The notes under the pieces were generated by a model. It had not been told where the DNA came from. It did no database searches and saw only the letters and a list, made by a program, of their open reading frames with translations. From Betaproteobacteria bacterium (GTDB lineage: Bacteria; Pseudomonadota; Gammaproteobacteria; Burkholderiales; Casimicrobiaceae), in NCBI GenBank assembly GCA_025355395.1, contig JANXZT010000312.1, positions 1 to 7,923 of the forward strand: a stretch of 7,923 nucleotides of DNA. Direction: 5' to 3'. The position numbers and the translations under genes were made by a program. Below are positions 4,924 to 7,923 of the stretch, piece after piece (position 1 is the stretch's first letter; every line of letters begins with the position of its first letter).

Positions 4924-7923
4924 TCATTGCAGCCGCTGATGCAGCGCCTGCATGGCATACGGCACGAGCTCGCGAATTCCCTGGAGCCCCGATGCCGCCG
5001 CGCGAGCGCCGGCAAGCGTCGTATAGGTGGGGATCTGGCCGGTCAGCGCCTCGCGCCGAATCATGTAGCTGTCCTGTATCGCCGAGCGCTTTTCCTCGAC
5101 GGTATTGATGACGAGCGCGATTTCGTCGTTTTTCATCATGTCGACGATGTGGGGGCGCCCCTCGGCCACTTTGTTGACTGCGGTGACCGCCACCCCGGCC
5201 GCGGTCAGCGCCGCCGCCGTGCCCCGCGTTGCCACGATGGTGAACCCCAGGGCGATGAGATCGCGCGCAAGCTCGATCACCCGCGGCTTGTCGGCGTCCT
5301 TGAGACTGATGAATACACGCCCCTTGTCGGGCAGGCGAACCCCGGCCGCGAGCTGCGATTTGAGAAACGCCTCGGCAAACGTATCGCCGACGCCCATGAC
5401 TTCGCCGGTCGATTTCATTTCGGGACCGAGAATCGTGTCCACACCGGGGAACTTGATGAAAGGAAACACCGCTTCCTTGACCGAGTAGTACGGCGGCACG
5501 ATTTCTCCCGCGATGCCCTGCTCCCGCAATGACCGGCCCACCATGCAGCGTGCGGCGATCTTGGCCAGCGGGCGCCCCGTCGCCTTCGAGACGAAAGGCA
5601 CCGTGCGCGAGGCCCGCGGATTCACTTCGAGCACGTAGACGGTGCCGTTCTGGATCGCAAACTGCACATTCATCAGACCGCAGACTTCGAGCCCCTTCGC
5701 CATGAGTTTCGTCTGCCGCCGCAGCTCGTCCTGCAACTCGGGGGAAAGCGAGTATGGCGGCAGCGAGCACGCCGAGTCGCCGGAATGCACGCCCGCCTGC
5801 TCGATGTGCTCCATGATGCCGCCGATCACGACCTCCGTGCCGTCGCATAGCGCATCGACATCGACCTCGGTGGCATCGTTCAGGAAGCGATCGAGCAGCA
5901 CCGGAGAATCGTTGCTGACCTTCACCGCTTCGCGCATGTAACGCTCGAGATCGCGCTGCTCATGCACGATTTCCATGGCCCGGCCACCGAGGACGTACGA
6001 GGGCCGCACCACCAGCGGATACCCGATCTCTTCCGCTGCGCTCATCGCTTCGACCTCGGTCCGGGCGGTCCGGTTGGGTGGCTGCTTCAAGTCCAGACGA
6101 TGCAGCATCTGCTGGAATCGCTCGCGGTCCTCCGCCATATCGATCATGTCCGGGCTCGTGCCGATGATGGGCACGCCATTCTTTTCAAGATCGCGGGCGA
6201 GCTTCAGGGGCGTCTGGCCGCCGTACTGCACGATCACGCCGTATGGCTTTTCGACATGGACGATCTCCAGCACGTCCTCGAGCGTAAGCGGCTCGAAATA
6301 GAGCCGGTCCGACGTGTCGTAATCGGTGGAGACGGTCTCCGGATTGCAGTTGATCATGATGGTCTCGAAGCCGTCCTCGCGCAGCGCCATGGCGGCGTGC
6401 ACGCAGCAATAATCGAATTCGATACCCTGACCGATACGGTTGGGCCCGCCACCCAGGACCAGCACTTTTCGCCGGTCGGTGGGCTCCGCTTCGCACTCTT
6501 CTTCGTAGGTCGAATACATGTACGCGGTGCGGGTCGCGAATTCGGCCGCGCAGGTATCTACACGCTTGTAGACGGGCCGGATGCCGAGCGCATGGCGCCG
6601 CCCGCGGATTTCGTTTTCGTCGACCTTGAGAAGATGCGCCAGCCGGCGGTCCGAGAATCCCATGCGTTTCAACTGCCTGAGCTCGGCGGCGGCGAGACTG
6701 TCGAGGGTGCGCGTCTCGAGGACAAGCTCGACGTCGACGATCTCCTTGATCTGGGCGAGGAACCAGGGGTCGATCCTGGTGTGCTGGTGCACCTCCTCGA
6801 GCGTCATGCCGATGCCGAATGCATCAGCAACGTACCAGAGCCGTTCCGCGCGCGGATACGCGAGCTCGTCGCCGATCTTGTCGGTGTCGACCGTCTTCAG
6901 GTTGAAGCCATCGACGCCTACCTCGAGCCCCCGCAGGGCCTTTTGCAGCGATTCCTGGAACGTGCGCCCGATCGCCATCACTTCGCCAACCGATTTCATC
7001 TGGGTGGTCAAACGATCGTCGGCCTGCTTGAATTTTTCAAACGCGAAACGCGGCACCTTGGTCACGACGTAATCGATCGTCGGCTCGAACGATGCAGGGG
7101 TCGCGCCGCCGGTGATGTCGTTCCGCAATTCGTCGAGCGTGTAGCCGACGGCGAGCTTGGCGGCCACCTTGGCGATTGGAAAGCCGGTGGCCTTGGATGC
7201 AAGCGCGGACGAGCGCGACACCCTCGGATTCATTTCGATGACGATCATCCGGCCATCCGCCGGATTGATAGCGAATTGCACGTTGGAGCCGCCCGTGTCG
7301 CCACCGATTTCGCGCAACACCGCAATCGAGGCGTTGCGCATGATCTGATATTCCTTGTCGGTGAGCGTCTGCGCCGGCGCCACCGTGATCGAGTCGCCGG
7401 TGTGCACCCCCATCGGATCGAGATTCTCGATCGAGCACACGATGATGCAGTTGTCCTTGCGGTCGCGCACCACTTCCATCTCGAACTCTTTCCAGCCCAG
7501 CAACGACTCCTCGATCAGGAGCTCGCGCGTGGGCGAGAGGTCGAGCCCCCGCTTGCACATGTCGACGAATTCGTCCTTGTTGTAGGCGATTCCGCCGCCG
7601 GTGCCGCCCAACGTGAACGACGGGCGCAGCACCGCCGGAAAGCCGATCGTAGCCTGCACTTCGAGCGCCTGCTCGACATTGTGGGCAATGCCTGAGCGCG
7701 CCGAACCAAGGCCGATGCGCATCATCGCCGCCTTGAACTTTTCGCGATCCTCGGCCTTGTCGATCGCCTTCTTGGTGGCACCGATCATCTCGACGTCGAA
7801 CTTGCTCAGGATGCCTTCGCGCGCCAGGTCGAGCGCGCAATTGAGGGCGGTCTGGCCACCCATCGTCGGCAACAATGCGTCGGGGCGTTCGCGCTCGATT
7901 ATCTTGGCGACCATCGGCCATGT
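4924..7923 (-). CDS. carB: carbamoyl-phosphate synthase large subunit CarB (amino terminus cut by window edge)
   Basis: CarB makes carbamoyl phosphate from bicarbonate, two ATP and ammonia supplied by the CarA glutaminase, feeding pyrimidine and arginine synthesis. The visible 999 residues lack roughly the first 75 of the ~1073 usual. Counting from the methionine at 7914, the first ATP-grasp half runs to about 325 (PTMGGQTALN at 16; RPSFTLGGTGGGIAY at 97; EMNPRVSRSSALASKATG at 227). The oligomerisation region is about 330-475. The second ATP-grasp half is about 483-855 (GGGPNRIGQGIEFDYCCVHA at 488; RPSYVLGGRAMEIV at 637; EVNPRASRTVPFVSKATG at 763). The carboxy-terminal MGS-like allosteric domain follows from about 863. 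In that domain T896 and T899 (ATRGT), K915 (NKVAEGRPHI) and N937 (INT) correspond to residues that bind UMP/IMP in E. coli, suggesting nucleotide regulation; the histidine of the E. coli THGT motif is arginine here. It precedes greA on the same strand; carA would be expected off the right edge. Confidence 0.98.
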   Translation of the reverse strand, partial: TWPMVAKIIERERPDALLPTMGGQTALNCALDLAREGILSKFDVEMIGATKKAIDKAEDREKFKAAMMRIGLGSARSGIAHNVEQALEVQATIGFPAVLRPSFTLGGTGGGIAYNKDEFVDMCKRGLDLSPTRELLIEESLLGWKEFEMEVVRDRKDNCIIVCSIENLDPMGVHTGDSITVAPAQTLTDKEYQIMRNASIAVLREIGGDTGGSNVQFAINPADGRMIVIEMNPRVSRSSALASKATGFPIAKVAAKLAVGYTLDELRNDITGGATPASFEPTIDYVVTKVPRFAFEKFKQADDRLTTQMKSVGEVMAIGRTFQESLQKALRGLEVGVDGFNLKTVDTDKIGDELAYPRAERLWYVADAFGIGMTLEEVHQHTRIDPWFLAQIKEIVDVELVLETRTLDSLAAAELRQLKRMGFSDRRLAHLLKVDENEIRGRRHALGIRPVYKRVDTCAAEFATRTAYMYSTYEEECEAEPTDRRKVLVLGGGPNRIGQGIEFDYCCVHAAMALREDGFETIMINCNPETVSTDYDTSDRLYFEPLTLEDVLEIVHVEKPYGVIVQYGGQTPLKLARDLEKNGVPIIGTSPDMIDMAEDRERFQQMLHRLDLKQPPNRTARTEVEAMSAAEEIGYPLVVRPSYVLGGRAMEIVHEQRDLERYMREAVKVSNDSPVLLDRFLNDATEVDVDALCDGTEVVIGGIMEHIEQAGVHSGDSACSLPPYSLSPELQDELRRQTKLMAKGLEVCGLMNVQFAIQNGTVYVLEVNPRASRTVPFVSKATGRPLAKIAARCMVGRSLREQGIAGEIVPPYYSVKEAVFPFIKFPGVDTILGPEMKSTGEVMGVGDTFAEAFLKSQLAAGVRLPDKGRVFISLKDADKPRVIELARDLIALGFTIVATRGTAAALTAAGVAVTAVNKVAEGRPHIVDMMKNDEIALVINTVEEKRSAIQDSYMIRREALTGQIPTYTTLAGARAAASGLQGIRELVPYAMQALHQRLQ

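Noticed and set aside
4694..5848. 384-codon minus-strand frame overlapping the carB end and greA start
   Set aside because: It overlaps two firmly identified genes in another frame, and its Arg/Gly/His-rich composition is that of an out-of-frame GC-rich reading.
5962..7695. 577-codon open frame on the plus strand opposite carB
   Set aside because: It is also in register with the carB codons and is explained by the same codon bias. The His/Arg/Asp-rich product resembles no family I know, while carB on the other strand is unmistakable.
1..7923. defence island, CRISPR array, toxin-antitoxin or mobile element
   Set aside because: No array of regularly spaced repeats, no transposase or integrase, and no small paired genes were found; every confident gene is housekeeping or a single metabolic enzyme.

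Overview
This is a GC-rich window from a proteobacterial chromosome, most likely a betaproteobacterium. The evidence is the protein sequences (the FtsH amino terminus, GreA and RlmE are of beta/gammaproteobacterial type) and the gene order carB-greA ... yhbY-rlmE-ftsH, a housekeeping neighbourhood familiar from that class. The genus cannot be named from the sequence alone.

Layout from left to right. Positions 1-462 (minus) hold the first 154 codons of ftsH, the membrane AAA+ protease; the gene leaves the window at its 3' end. Positions 656-1294 (minus) hold rlmE (ftsJ/rrmJ), the 23S rRNA 2'-O-methyltransferase, upstream of ftsH on the same strand. Positions 1483-2115 (plus) hold yhbY, a CRM-domain ribosome-assembly protein with a long basic tail, divergent from rlmE. 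Positions 2116-2507 are non-coding with a few short repeats. Positions 2508-4232 (plus) hold an IlvD/Edd-superfamily dehydratase of the sugar-acid (L-arabinonate dehydratase-like) branch. Positions 4233-4356 separate two convergent genes and carry two perfect 8-bp hairpins. Positions 4357-4833 (minus) hold greA, the transcript-cleavage factor. Positions 4924-7923 (minus) hold carB, the large subunit of carbamoyl-phosphate synthetase, whose amino-terminal ~75 codons lie beyond the right edge. A hairpin followed by a T-rich run sits between carB and greA.

Functionally the flanks are core information-processing and nucleotide-precursor genes: pyrimidine/arginine precursor synthesis (carB), transcript cleavage (greA), ribosome maturation (yhbY, rlmE) and membrane proteolysis (ftsH). 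The dehydratase does not belong to any of these processes. It has its own strong ribosome-binding site, its own 392-bp upstream region and a hairpin-containing downstream spacer, so it looks like a metabolic gene placed inside a conserved housekeeping block. I see no CRISPR array, phage gene, transposase, tRNA or rRNA, and no evidence for a new multi-gene system. The observations most worth following are the dehydratase insertion and its substrate, the carB-greA hairpin, and the YhbY tail.
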